DNA from: an uncultured Dehalococcoidia bacterium
Lineage (GTDB): Bacteria; Chloroflexota; Dehalococcoidia; Lucifugimonadales; CAJWER01
Assembly (NCBI GenBank): GCA_958296115.1
Contig: OY282443.1
Span: 1 to 51,644 of the forward strand
DNA length: 51,644 bases
Direction of reading: 5' to 3'
Each line of letters begins with the position of its first letter. The first letter of the stretch is position 1. A model generated the notes under the pieces. It did no database searches, had not been told where the DNA came from, and saw only the letters and a list, made by a program, of their open reading frames with translations. Position numbers and translations under genes: made by a program. This document shows positions 6,951 through 14,540 of this stretch, in pieces.

Positions 6951-7773
6951 GGTGCTCCGAGTACCTCACGTCGTTGATGCGGGAACGAGAAGTCTCGAGC
7001 TTGCCGGCAAGTTCGCTTTCGAGTTCGGTGATGCGGCGCTTGAGCTTGCGATTGACGGCGCCTAGGCGTCCCACTTCGGCGGCCAGGTGGTCGGAGGTCC
7101 CGGGCGGCGGTCGAGTCCGGGCCGTGGCGCTGGACGCCATCCGCCGAGCACTGTCGCGTTCTTCCCGGAGGCGCTCAATGCGCTTCTCGGCGTTCTTGAG
7201 CTTGGCGGACAGAGACGCGGGATAGACGCGGTGCTCATGACACCAACGGCGAGCCGTGGTCTCGGCTACGCCAGCGGCGGAGGCGGCTTGCGAGTATCCA
7301 CTCCCGGAGCGCACACTCGTCAGCACGGTCTCGATCTTCCGCATTTGCCCTCTGAGCCTGTAGAGGCGCTTCCGATCGCATCCAAGGGCGTCGGCAATAG
7401 TCCGGTAGGGTTCGCCCCGCTTGATGCGCCACATCGCCTCCGGGAGCTTCCCGGCGAGCGAGTCGCGTTTTCCCGGCGTCGAGGCGACGCCGGCCATGGC
7501 GAGCGCGCGCTCGACCGGCGACCGCGACAGTCCAACGTGACGGGCGGCCTTGGCGATGGTCGCACCGTCGCGTACGAGTCGAACGGCCTCCGCCCTCTTC
7601 GATGCGGCGGACTCGCGCCGGTGGACTGATTCGACGCCCTCCGCCCTGCACCAATCGCCGACGGTGCTCCGTGGACGCCCCACCAGTCGCGCCGTTGCCG
7701 CAATCGACATTCCGCCCCGTACCGCATTCGTCGCTCGCCGGCGCTCCCGCGCCAGCTTATTCGGCCCGCACAT
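6943..7773 (-). CDS. tandem helix-turn-helix protein with C-terminal coiled coil
   Basis: The 276-residue product contains four consecutive HTH-like units. The first three are SIAATARLVGRPRSTVGDW, TIAKAARHVGLSRSPVERAL and PYRTIADALGCDRKRLYRL; the fourth is YSQAASAAGVAETTARRW. All lie within the first 190 residues, followed by a heptad-rich coiled coil (about 205-265). Four DNA-reading heads plus a dimerisation helix suggest a protein that binds a long or repeated operator. It overlaps the RuvC-like gene by 17 bp. It is a candidate global regulator of phage transcription (inference). Confidence 0.85.
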   Translation of the reverse strand: MCGPNKLARERRRATNAVRGGMSIAATARLVGRPRSTVGDWCRAEGVESVHRRESAASKRAEAVRLVRDGATIAKAARHVGLSRSPVERALAMAGVASTPGKRDSLAGKLPEAMWRIKRGEPYRTIADALGCDRKRLYRLRGQMRKIETVLTSVRSGSGYSQAASAAGVAETTARRWCHEHRVYPASLSAKLKNAEKRIERLREERDSARRMASSATARTRPPPGTSDHLAAEVGRLGAVNRKLKRRITELESELAGKLETSRSRINDVRYSEHRA

Positions 7774-8302
7774 GCTCCAACGCCGCCAAGTGATCCTTCG
7801 GGAGCTTGGTGCGCTTGGGATGGAGTCTGGTCTGCAACAGCCACTCCAGCAGCCAGCGAGCATCGGCTTCATCCATGGACGATCCCGCGTAGTGCAGCCG
7901 CCGAATCGCGGACGCCAGGACTTCGGACTTGCTGGCGTTGCCCCGCCCCGTAGCCAGCTTCTTCAGCGTGGCTGGAGGCACGACACGGAAGCTGACGTTG
8001 TTGTCCTGGAACAGGACTTTCGCCACTCCCCCAAGCTCGCCGGACTGGTGAGTCCGAAGCTTGGCTCCCATCGCGTAGCCCTCCATCGCCACCGCCACCG
8101 GATGGCGCTTCACCGTCCACTTGGACAGCTCGCGCCGCCACCACAACAGCCGCTTCACTCCGCGCAGGTTGTCGGGGCACTGGAGCTGGCGCGTCTTGAT
8201 GCCGTCGGCTCGCGTCCCGTTCCACGTCCCGTAGGCCAGGCCCGTGGTCCGCAAGGCCAGGTCCAGCCCGATGAAGAGCGTCCCTTTGGGCGGCGTGGCC
8301 AT
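7757..8302 (-). CDS. RuvC-like Holliday junction resolvase (RNase H fold)
   Basis: The 181-residue product begins with strand 1 of an RNase H-like fold, FIGLDLALRTTGLAYG (first catalytic Asp about residue 14). It continues with VAMEGYAMGAK (Glu about 74), VPPATLKKLATGRGNASKSE, and a C-terminal DEADARW pair of acids. These match phage RuvC-type enzymes that cut four-way junctions before packaging or during recombination. It starts directly after the stop of the AT-hook gene and sits beside the other recombination enzymes. Confidence 0.9.
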   Translation of the reverse strand: MATPPKGTLFIGLDLALRTTGLAYGTWNGTRADGIKTRQLQCPDNLRGVKRLLWWRRELSKWTVKRHPVAVAMEGYAMGAKLRTHQSGELGGVAKVLFQDNNVSFRVVPPATLKKLATGRGNASKSEVLASAIRRLHYAGSSMDEADARWLLEWLLQTRLHPKRTKLPKDHLAALEHVRAE

Positions 8303-8635
8303 TCAGGTACTGGTCCGGCTGGGCGCGTCTGGCGAAGACCCTCCATTCGCTAACCCTTTGTCTCTCCCGGCCCCCACCGGGCCAAGGCCGCCGGCAGCCT
8401 CCGACGCAAAGCGTCGTCTCCCCTTGCCTCTCTTCCTCGGTCTTCCGCGGAGCTTGGTGGTCATGCGCCGGATGCGGAGCGGCATCTCGCGCCCGCTCCG
8501 AAGCATGGCCAAAGCCCAATGGATCGAGGCGTCCGCCGCTTGTCGCTTGGACGTGGTGCCGCCCATGAGCTCCTTCACTTCGTCCAGTGCCACGTCCGCA
8601 CTGTCGCTGATCCGAACCACGGAAGGCTTTCTCAT
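8303..8635 (-). CDS. RHH-like protein with AT-hook tail
   Basis: The N-terminal 50 residues (VVRISDSADVALDEVKELMG) resemble a ribbon-helix-helix strand and helix. The centre contains RGRPRKRGKGRRR, whose RGRP core is the AT-hook that grips the minor groove of A/T DNA. The C-terminal 35 residues are low-complexity and probably disordered. Start at 8635 overlaps the QueE-like stop (ATGA). Likely a DNA-binding architectural or regulatory protein. Confidence 0.75.
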   Translation of the reverse strand: MRKPSVVRISDSADVALDEVKELMGGTTSKRQAADASIHWALAMLRSGREMPLRIRRMTTKLRGRPRKRGKGRRRFASEAAGGLGPVGAGRDKGLANGGSSPDAPSRTST

Positions 8636-9357
8636 TGCAACCCCAGGACCTTGTGGGCTTGGATGCCGAGACGCCAGCGAGGGTATTTCGCCAGCAGCTC
8701 CAGCGCCTTCTCGACCGCGCCCTCCGCGAAGCCGTGAAACCGTAGGTCGCCGGTGCCGTCGGCGATGGTGGCCGGCGAGAGAAATCGGCAACCGGGCTTG
8801 CCGTACTCTTGGTGAATCTCGAGAATCGAGTCGGGGAAGTCCGGCGTCACCACCACGCGAATCTCGTGGGCCCGCAACATCACCTTGGTATTCAGCCGGG
8901 GAGACTTGTGGGGCTCCATGTGGGCCACGTGCGCCTTGGGGCTCACCGTGATCCAGCCCACCTTCTTCAGTCCCTCGTTCCAGTGCGTCCCGTTGGTCTC
9001 CACGGCGACCTTCATCCCCGCGCTCTTGAGCGCCATGACGGTCGGGAAGAAGTGGGTCGCGATGGTGGGCTCGCCGCCGGTCAGGATCACCAGCTTGTGG
9101 CCCTTGGCGGCTTCGACGACCTCCGACAAGCGCGGCTTGATCCGGGCCTTCTGCCATGGCGTGTCGCACACCGCGCCGTCGGCGAAGTGGCAGTTGAGAT
9201 TGCAGCCCGCCCAGCGGACGAAGAACGCGGGCCAGCCCGCATTGGTGCCCTCGCCCTGGATGGAGCTGAACATCTCGACCAGCGGGAGCCGGGGGTCGTG
9301 GACTTCCAACTGAGCCTCCACCTCCTCTCTGGGTTGGATCGGGTACTTCCGGCTCAT
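8632..9357 (-). CDS. queE: QueE-like radical SAM protein (7-carboxy-7-deazaguanine synthase family)
   Basis: QueE converts carboxy-tetrahydropterin to 7-carboxy-7-deazaguanine, an intermediate of queuosine and of 7-deazaguanine DNA modification. The 241-residue product has EMFSSIQGEGTNAGWPAFFVR, then the cluster-binding segment with C52, C56 and C64, then LTGGEPT (92-98) and VETNGT. The length fits the family. The cysteine spacing is C-x3-C-x7-C rather than the usual C-x3-C-x2-C, an insertion of five residues (FADGA type). No QueC, QueD, FolE or DpdA is visible in the genome, so its substrate must come from the host or its role differs. Confidence 0.88.
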   Translation of the reverse strand: MSRKYPIQPREEVEAQLEVHDPRLPLVEMFSSIQGEGTNAGWPAFFVRWAGCNLNCHFADGAVCDTPWQKARIKPRLSEVVEAAKGHKLVILTGGEPTIATHFFPTVMALKSAGMKVAVETNGTHWNEGLKKVGWITVSPKAHVAHMEPHKSPRLNTKVMLRAHEIRVVVTPDFPDSILEIHQEYGKPGCRFLSPATIADGTGDLRFHGFAEGAVEKALELLAKYPRWRLGIQAHKVLGLQ

Positions 9358-9376
9358 GAATTGGCAAGAGGCTCGT

Positions 9377-9997
9377 TCATCTTCCGCTCCAGCCCAGTCC
9401 CTGGGCCGTCTTGGCCACCTCGCGAGCCCAACCTTTCACGTCGTCTTCGATCCCGTTGTAGCGGTGGAAGGTGTAGACGGACTGGTCCACCACCGTGGCG
9501 GACTGCTCACCGGCCTTCAACCGGTAGACCTCGTAGCGGAATTCGTAGGCGTCGGTCATGCAGAGATAGGCCCGCCACTGCCAGCTGGCCATGAGATCCT
9601 CGCCCTTGGCTCGGCTGGACTGAGTGGTCTTGTAGTCCACCAGTCCCAACGCCCCTGTGGGCGTGTCGTAGCCGCCGTCGATGCGTCCCGTGATCCTGAT
9701 CTGGTCGTTGACCACCAGCTCGTTCCGCTGCTCCTGGAACGTCGTCTTGATGGTCTTGAGGTCGCCCGGAAAGAAGATGGTCCACCGCTCGCGGTCCACG
9801 TGAGTGGAGGCCTTGCGGTCGATGGCCGAGTCCATGTTCTCCATGATCTTGTGGAACGCCCGGCCCAATCTCATGGCGGCACTGTCGGGCCGCGTGCGCA
9901 GGTCGCGCAGGAATTGGGCTGGCGTCTGGTCGGCCCACGGAGCGGGCGGGTTCTTCCAGTGGGCGAACCGGTCGAGGTCGCTGACCCATAGCTTCAT
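9377..9997 (-). CDS. PD-(D/E)XK nuclease (RecB/Cas4-like)
   Basis: The 206-residue product shows the RecB-family signature: GRAFHKIME with H49, ITGRIDGGY with D107, VDYKTT with D121 and K123, and WQWRAYL with Q140 and Y144. Together these form the metal site and QxxxY motif of exonucleases that resect DNA ends. Its position just downstream of the Sak4-like ATPase suggests an exonuclease plus annealase pair for recombination. No iron-sulfur cysteines are seen. Confidence 0.92.
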   Translation of the reverse strand: MKLWVSDLDRFAHWKNPPAPWADQTPAQFLRDLRTRPDSAAMRLGRAFHKIMENMDSAIDRKASTHVDRERWTIFFPGDLKTIKTTFQEQRNELVVNDQIRITGRIDGGYDTPTGALGLVDYKTTQSSRAKGEDLMASWQWRAYLCMTDAYEFRYEVYRLKAGEQSATVVDQSVYTFHRYNGIEDDVKGWAREVAKTAQGLGWSGR

Positions 9998-10003
9998 CGG
10001 CCG

Positions 10004-10357
10004 CTACTCATCGTTGATCGTCCGCTCGAGGTACACCGAGTCCGCCACCGCCACCATGTCGTTTCGCTTGGCCAGCATGACTTCGTACCGTTCGATGTAG
10101 TCGGGATGGTTCTTGTCACCAACCTCCTCGACCGCCTCGCGAGCTTTCTGGAGCTCCCGCCACGCCTGGTAGATCGCCGTGTCGTCTGCTACGGACTTGG
10201 CTCTCTCGATGCTCGCCACGAGCGACACCAGAGACTTGAGCTCCGACATGCCCGTCAGAAAGCCGGCGTTTCCCACGTCGGTCTTGAACTCGACCACCAT
10301 GTCGTCGCCCGACGTGAGCTTGAACTCGATGGCGGTTCTCGGTTCGCGCTTGCTCAT
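10004..10357 (-). CDS. unknown 117-aa protein between Sak4 and nuclease
   Basis: Starts at 10357 in an ATGA overlap with the Sak4-like gene and ends 6 bp before the nuclease start. The N-terminal third is beta-rich (AIEFKLTSGDDMVVEFKTDV) and the rest helical. No recognised motif. Its place between two recombination genes suggests an accessory role in the same pathway. Confidence 0.76.
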   Translation of the reverse strand: MSKREPRTAIEFKLTSGDDMVVEFKTDVGNAGFLTGMSELKSLVSLVASIERAKSVADDTAIYQAWRELQKAREAVEEVGDKNHPDYIERYEVMLAKRNDMVAVADSVYLERTINDE

Positions 10358-11268
10358 GTCGTGTCTCTCATCGTGCGGTCGTATTTGGAGACCAGCTTCT
10401 TCGTAGTCCGGTCCAAGACGTAGCCCGCCTTCTTGGCGTCCGCGAGGAAGGCCTTCTTCTCCTCTTTCGTGGAGCCCGCGCCAGCAAGCGTAGCCAGCTT
10501 GGCGTTCCACTCGGTCAGGCGCTTCTGGCTGTCAGCCTTGGCGTCTGCGCTGGAGGCGTCCGTGTCAGGGAACTCCGCCGGACGCCCCAAGTGACGCTTG
10601 GCTCCTCGCATGAGCTTCGCCAGCGCACCGGCGTTCTTCGCGCCTACGCCTACCGGGCCCCACTGGCCGGGGTCCTTGCCGAACGCGCCGTGGCGGGGCG
10701 TGCAATCGAAGACGCGCTTGCCGTCGTCGCGAAGGGACAGTTGGCCCATGACATGGGCCTCCTTGTAGACCTCGTCTTTGGAGCCGCCGGGCATGTCCAG
10801 CCGGACCACCACGTCGTCGCCCTGGATCTCCTCTTTGGCGTGGCAGACGAGCACCACGTCCACTTCGTCGCCGCGCAGGTCGGTGAGCCACCGCTTGAAG
10901 CCGATCTTCAGGGCCTGCCAGCCGTTCATTTGCAGCGCCCCGGACGCGCGTGCATTCCTGGGATCGGTGGCGATCAGGTGGTTGGTCAGGCTGTCGAGCG
11001 CCCGGCCCGCCGTGTCCACCACGACGGTGGAATAGCCCTGGGACGCGATCTCGGCCGCCTTGAGCTTCGACACGTCCGACCACTGGGACACGGGCAGCAC
11101 GTCGGCCCGCCGGATGGCTCGCGCCGCGCCGCCGTCGAAGTCCAGCACCAGCGGCTTCTCGGCGGTCATGGCAAGGGTCGTCTTGCCGGAGCCCGGCACG
11201 CCGTAAACGACGACGACCAGCGAGGCGATGGGAAGCGCCGCTTGGGGCGCAACGATCTGGGTCAGCAT
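10354..11268 (-). CDS. Sak4-like RecA-fold ATPase (AAA_24), single-strand annealing candidate
   Basis: The 304-residue product has Walker A GVPGSGKTT (23-31), a Walker B-like YSTVVVDTAG (about 79-88) and VVLVCHAKEE as a sensor-like strand. This domain order is that of phage nucleotide-binding proteins of the Sak4 group, which promote strand annealing with SSB. The C-terminal 90 residues are helical and charged. It is preceded by a promoter at 11296-11324 and the conserved leader, and heads the recombination operon. Confidence 0.88.
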   Translation of the reverse strand: MLTQIVAPQAALPIASLVVVVYGVPGSGKTTLAMTAEKPLVLDFDGGAARAIRRADVLPVSQWSDVSKLKAAEIASQGYSTVVVDTAGRALDSLTNHLIATDPRNARASGALQMNGWQALKIGFKRWLTDLRGDEVDVVLVCHAKEEIQGDDVVVRLDMPGGSKDEVYKEAHVMGQLSLRDDGKRVFDCTPRHGAFGKDPGQWGPVGVGAKNAGALAKLMRGAKRHLGRPAEFPDTDASSADAKADSQKRLTEWNAKLATLAGAGSTKEEKKAFLADAKKAGYVLDRTTKKLVSKYDRTMRDTT

Positions 11269-11295
11269 AGGTCCTCCTGTGTGGGGTTGAACTTC

Positions 11296-11324
11296 ATCGT
11301 AACCAGCTATTGTCCCCGCGTCAA
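11296..11324 (-). promoter_or_regulatory. sigma70-type promoter for the recombination operon
   Basis: Minus-strand TTGACG (11324-11319), 17-bp spacer, TACGAT (11301-11296). The leader CAACCCCACACAGGAGG follows and leads to the ATG at 11268. The -35 box overlaps the last codons of the HNH gene. Confidence 0.82.
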
Positions 11325-11761
11325 GTGTTGAAGCGAGCGCGGCCTCTCGCCATCATGTCCCGCGTGTTCTTCTTGTGCGTTCCGAGCGACAAGTGGGCGG
11401 GGTCGAGGCACACGGGGTTGTCGCATTCGTGAAGGACCAGCCTTCCCTGGGGGATCGGGCCGAACATGAGCCGCCAAGCCAACCGGTGACACCGCCACAG
11501 CTTGCCGCCGTGCGACGCCACGCCGTATCCGTGGGCGTTTCGGGCGTTGTTCCACTCCAGGCACGGCCCTAGGTCGGGCTGGACCAGTCGCGGCGTCGTG
11601 TTGGCCATGAGCTTGTCCAGCGACCAACGAGCGAAGGCGGGCCGCTTCACCGGGCCGAGCGCCTTGGGCGCGGTTCCGGTCTTCCTCCACCGCTTCCAGT
11701 GCATGTTGCACCAGCCGCGAGCCTTGACTGGCCCACCGCATCCGTCGATCGAGCAGGTCAT
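11321..11761 (-). CDS. HNH endonuclease with N-terminal zinc knuckle
   Basis: The 146-residue product begins CSIDGCGGP...WCNMHWKRW, a C-x4-C...C-x2-H knuckle. It continues with GPCLEWNNARNAHGYG, LVLHECDNPVCLDPAHL and GTHKKNTRDM, the HNH core of free-standing phage homing-type nucleases. The ATG at 11761 overlaps the upstream stop (ATGA); in-frame ATGs at 11773 and 11782 are possible. It may be a selfish nuclease or act in DNA processing. Its location between replication genes is typical of homing elements. Confidence 0.9.
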   Translation of the reverse strand: MTCSIDGCGGPVKARGWCNMHWKRWRKTGTAPKALGPVKRPAFARWSLDKLMANTTPRLVQPDLGPCLEWNNARNAHGYGVASHGGKLWRCHRLAWRLMFGPIPQGRLVLHECDNPVCLDPAHLSLGTHKKNTRDMMARGRARFNT

Positions 11762-12186
11762 TTGAACAGCCATACCATCCACGCGGTTCCGCAGTTGAAG
11801 AACGGGCCCGTCAAATCACCCGCTTTATCGAAACGCCTGCTCACCCCGAGCCGCAGTTTGCCGCGCCAGTTGCGGTCCTTGTCCAGCACGTCCCACATGC
11901 CCTTCTTGCGCCAGTAGTCCTCGTCTCCCGTCTCCCGGAAGAGGAAGACCAGGAACATCAGAGAGGCCATTGCGGCATAGCCGAGCTGGGCTTTGCCGGG
12001 TTCCTCCAGCCAGACAACGAACGCCGCCACGGTGGAGACGGCCACGCAGATCAGCCAGTGCATGAGCCAGCTGGCCCGCTGGTCGTTGTGGCCCCAAGCC
12101 CAGAACCGCGTGCAGAGCCGCCGCGCGCCGTACCAGGTTCCGTGCACGATGTTCTTGATCCCGCCTCCGTGAGTTACTTCGGGCAT
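11758..12186 (-). CDS. membrane protein with two transmembrane segments
   Basis: The 142-residue protein has two hydrophobic helices (around LICVAVSTVAAFVVWL and LGYAAMASLMFLVFLF). They are separated by a short charged loop and flanked by a basic, Trp-rich N terminus and a polar C-terminal domain that ends hydrophobic (AWMVWLF). Function unknown. A membrane-anchoring, exclusion or host-modifying role is possible. Starts at 12186, overlapping the previous gene by 13 bp. Confidence 0.78.
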   Translation of the reverse strand: MPEVTHGGGIKNIVHGTWYGARRLCTRFWAWGHNDQRASWLMHWLICVAVSTVAAFVVWLEEPGKAQLGYAAMASLMFLVFLFRETGDEDYWRKKGMWDVLDKDRNWRGKLRLGVSRRFDKAGDLTGPFFNCGTAWMVWLFK

Positions 12187-12428
12187 GTCTCTTTCCTCTG
12201 TTCGAGTTTGCGGCGCAACTGGTCCAAGTGTTCTAGGGAAGCAGAGTCCAGCTCGCGCAAGAGCTTCTCCACCTTGGCGTCCATCGCATCGCCCTCTTCG
12301 TCGGGGCCAAGCTGGTCGAGCGCACGCACGATCAACTCCCTCTCGCGATACGTCATTTGCCTGCCTTGAGCCCAGCGGTCGCAGATGTCGGTCGCTTGGC
12401 GGCTGATCTTGTCCTGGTGTCTTGTCAT
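12174..12428 (-). CDS. small helical protein, 84 aa
   Basis: Starts at 12428 in an ATGA overlap. The sequence is polar and helical with a leucine heptad towards the end (VEKLLRELDSASLEHLDQLR). No family recognised; likely a dimer. Confidence 0.72.
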   Translation of the reverse strand: MTRHQDKISRQATDICDRWAQGRQMTYRERELIVRALDQLGPDEEGDAMDAKVEKLLRELDSASLEHLDQLRRKLEQRKETCPK

Positions 12429-12706
12429 GGTCCCCACGCCTCTTCGGCCATCACGGCTTCGGTCTTCAGCGTCCGGCGATCGGGACGCGACAAGCGACAG
12501 GTGGCCTTGGCCGAGATCCCGGTTGGCACATCTCTGATGCGGACGGAGACGGCGTTGTCTCCGACGTAGAGGTGGATATCGAGATCGTGGGTCAGCTGGG
12601 GCTCGAAGTGCTTGGTGACCACCTTGGTGACGGCGGCACAAAGCATGTCCGCGATCTGCATGAGGGATTGGTCGAACGGGAGCTTGCCCTGTGCCGGGTC
12701 AGTCAT
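12425..12706 (-). CDS. unknown 93-aa protein
   Basis: Starts at 12706 and ends in an ATGA overlap. The first half is helical (SLMQIADMLCAAVTKVVTKH). The second is beta-like (LDIHLYVGDNAVSVRIRDV). No recognised family; could be a small DNA-binding or single-sheet regulator. Confidence 0.72.
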   Translation of the reverse strand: MTDPAQGKLPFDQSLMQIADMLCAAVTKVVTKHFEPQLTHDLDIHLYVGDNAVSVRIRDVPTGISAKATCRLSRPDRRTLKTEAVMAEEAWGP

Positions 12707-12752
12707 GCGCCCCTCCGCCGCAACTAATGTTCTTCCGGTCGTCGTCAGACAT
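12699..12752 (-). CDS. possible 17-codon ORF between tRNA and 12706 gene
   Basis: The ATG at 12752 is preceded by ACGGAGACGGAG, a good ribosome binding site, and the ORF ends by overlapping the next start by 8 bp. It may be a real microprotein or only a coupling device. Low confidence because of length. Confidence 0.3.
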   Translation of the reverse strand: MSDDDRKNISCGGGAHD

Positions 12753-12775
12753 CTCCGTCTCCGTGTTGAGGGTAG

Positions 12776-12849
12776 TCGGGACCCTGGGATTCGAACCCAG
12801 AACCTCCTGCTCCCAAAGCAGGCGTGCGGCCAAGTTGCACTTGGTCCCG
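12776..12849 (-). tRNA. tRNA-Pro(TGG)
   Basis: On the minus strand a full cloverleaf is visible. The 7-bp acceptor stem CGGGACC/GGTCCCG is perfect. D stem GTGC/GCAC and anticodon stem CCTGC/GCAGG follow. The loop is TTTGGGA (anticodon TGG), and the T arm is CTGGG-TTCGAAT-CCCAG. Discriminator A is followed by CTACC, so CCA is not encoded. It reads CCA and, with a modified U34, other Pro codons. It lies inside the leftward replication operon. Confidence 0.95.
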
Positions 12850-12850
12850 G

Positions 12851-13213
12851 TCATGCATGAATCGTGTCTCCACCTCCGAACAGCACGGGCTTCGTCGTGA
12901 CGGGAAAGGGTCCGGGTACGGTTCCGTTCTCGATCCGATCCGCCGTCCGCAACAGGTCGCCTTCCGCTTCGAGCAGCTTCGCAGCCGCCTGGCACGAGTC
13001 CGAGATGGCCTTGATCGTGTTGGCGTCGTTGGGATGGACGTTGAGCATCTTGAACGCCGCCACGTGCCCGCACAGCCAGCCGTGGACCACATGGGGCTTG
13101 AACCCCTTGCTGGCGAAGTTGCGAAAGTCCTTCACGAACGCTTCGTCGCACGATTGGCGAACCTCCCGAGGACACTGCTTGGGCTGCCGCCGCTTCCGCC
13201 GCCAGAACTTCAT
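12851..13213 (-). CDS. unknown 120-aa protein after primase
   Basis: Starts at 13213 in an ATGA overlap with the primase. The N terminus is very basic (MKFWRRKRRQPK). The rest contains CGHVAAFKMLNVHPNDANT and a helical segment. The stop lies only 2 bp before the tRNA, so both are on one transcript. No family recognised. Confidence 0.74.
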   Translation of the reverse strand: MKFWRRKRRQPKQCPREVRQSCDEAFVKDFRNFASKGFKPHVVHGWLCGHVAAFKMLNVHPNDANTIKAISDSCQAAAKLLEAEGDLLRTADRIENGTVPGPFPVTTKPVLFGGGDTIHA

Positions 13214-14109
13214 CGCGACCTCCTAGACGTTAGCCGGAGCAGGGGGCGCATCAGGTCGATGCAGGCGTCCAGTCCGTCGGACCGCATGAGATCGTTCAGG
13301 TCCTGTCCCTTGGGCGGCAGGACCACGGGGCGGCCCGTTGCCTTGGCGGCCCGGACTCCGGCGGAGTCGTTGTCTGCCACCACGATGCTCTGGGCCATGT
13401 CCTTGGCCAGACGGAGCCCGTGGTCGCTGAACGTCGCGACGACGGGACGGCGGACCTTGACCCGCCGGAGTGCGGCCCGGACGGTCAGGGCCGTAGCGAA
13501 GCCTTCGCATACCACCGCTCGCCGCCGATAGTCCTCGGCTCCGGCGGCGTAGACTCCCCGCCGGGCGGTTCCGCCTTCGAGGAAAAGCTTGGCTCCGCTG
13601 GGCCGGATCAGCTGGACGGACTGGAGCCGGCGGCTGGGAAACCGGAACACCGGCACGACCAAGCAGTCTGCGTGCGTGGGCCATTGGCGTCCGGCGAATC
13701 CCTTGCGGGCAAGGTAGGCGTGATGGCGCGGACGCTTGCCGCTGGTCCTCACGATGTCCTCGGCCCGCTTCTGGGCCACTCGCGCCTCCAGCCGCTCCAG
13801 CTCGGGCGTCCGAGCAACGGGCGGCGGGGGCGGCAGGGGATGGCTGAACCGTCCGCTCCATCCGTGGGATCGAGCAAGGTGGAGCAGGGTCCCGAGCGTC
13901 ACCGGACGGCCGGGAACCCTGCGCCCGAAGGATCGCCACTGCTGGACCGCTGTTCTCCGGTTCCACTTGTCGGAGGCTTGCGACCAGCGAGCCCAGCAAT
14001 CGAAGCCCGCGTTCCCGAATTGGTGATGGAGCGCCATCCCCACCTTGACCCAGGTGTCGCGATCGTCTGCGGGCACATGGGCCAGAGCGTGGAGCACTTG
14101 GTCCGTCAC
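13210..14109 (-). CDS. phage primase: PriCT_2 plus Toprim domain
   Basis: Residues 1-85 match the PriCT_2 domain (ALAHVPADDRDTWVKVGMAL, then GFDCWARWSQASDKW and TLLHLARSHGW). A Toprim domain follows from about residue 190, with AVVCEGFATAL (catalytic Glu), VATFSDHGLRLAKDM and SIVVADNDSAGVRAA (DxD). It lays RNA primers for replication. A zinc finger or helicase domain is absent, so it probably works with a separate helicase. The GTG at 14109 overlaps the SSB-like stop (TAGTG). Confidence 0.9.
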   Translation of the reverse strand: MTDQVLHALAHVPADDRDTWVKVGMALHHQFGNAGFDCWARWSQASDKWNRRTAVQQWRSFGRRVPGRPVTLGTLLHLARSHGWSGRFSHPLPPPPPVARTPELERLEARVAQKRAEDIVRTSGKRPRHHAYLARKGFAGRQWPTHADCLVVPVFRFPSRRLQSVQLIRPSGAKLFLEGGTARRGVYAAGAEDYRRRAVVCEGFATALTVRAALRRVKVRRPVVATFSDHGLRLAKDMAQSIVVADNDSAGVRAAKATGRPVVLPPKGQDLNDLMRSDGLDACIDLMRPLLRLTSRRSR

Positions 14110-14540
14110 TAGAAGAGATCGTCTTCGTCGTCGTCATCTTCCAGGTCCTCGACGGACGTGGGCTCCGGCTCCACCACCACCGTCGTGATTTCTCGGTAGG
14201 TCCGGGGCTCGCCGTCCATGGTATTGAAAGACCGGAGCCCGTGGTAGACGAAGTACAACCCCGTCTGGCCCGACACGAGCTCCTTGTCCTCAAGGGCACG
14301 CGCTACGGCGGCGCTCTCGACGACGCCGTAGCGATCGCCGTCCTCGTCTTCCACGATCAGGAGTCCGAACGTGCCGCCGCGTGCGCTGGCTCGCTTGACC
14401 TTCCGAACGAAGATGCCCGCCAGCGGTTCGGCGGTGTCGTTGTCTCCGGGCCAGAAGTCAACGTCGTCGTCTTGGCGGTCTTCCAGGACTTCGGCGGTCT
14501 TGCTCTCGCCGACCTGCCGGATGTGGTCGAATCTGCTCAC
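14109..14540 (-). CDS. SSB-like OB-fold protein with acidic tail
   Basis: The 143-residue product has beta-rich segments (GIFVRKVKRASARGGTFGLL, TGLYFVYHGLRSF, YREITTVVVE). It ends in an acidic tail closing on DDDDEDDLF, comparable with the acidic, hydrophobic-ended tails of single-strand binding proteins (DDDIPF in E. coli). It is directly upstream of primase and driven by its own promoter. Role inferred from the tail and context; no sequence family recognised with certainty. Starts at a GTG. Confidence 0.62.
   Translation of the reverse strand: MSRFDHIRQVGESKTAEVLEDRQDDDVDFWPGDNDTAEPLAGIFVRKVKRASARGGTFGLLIVEDEDGDRYGVVESAAVARALEDKELVSGQTGLYFVYHGLRSFNTMDGEPRTYREITTVVVEPEPTSVEDLEDDDDEDDLF

Noticed and set aside
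12425-12706. Clamp-like motif in AQGKLPFDQ
   Set aside because: The spacing does not match QxxLF or QLxLF well enough to claim.
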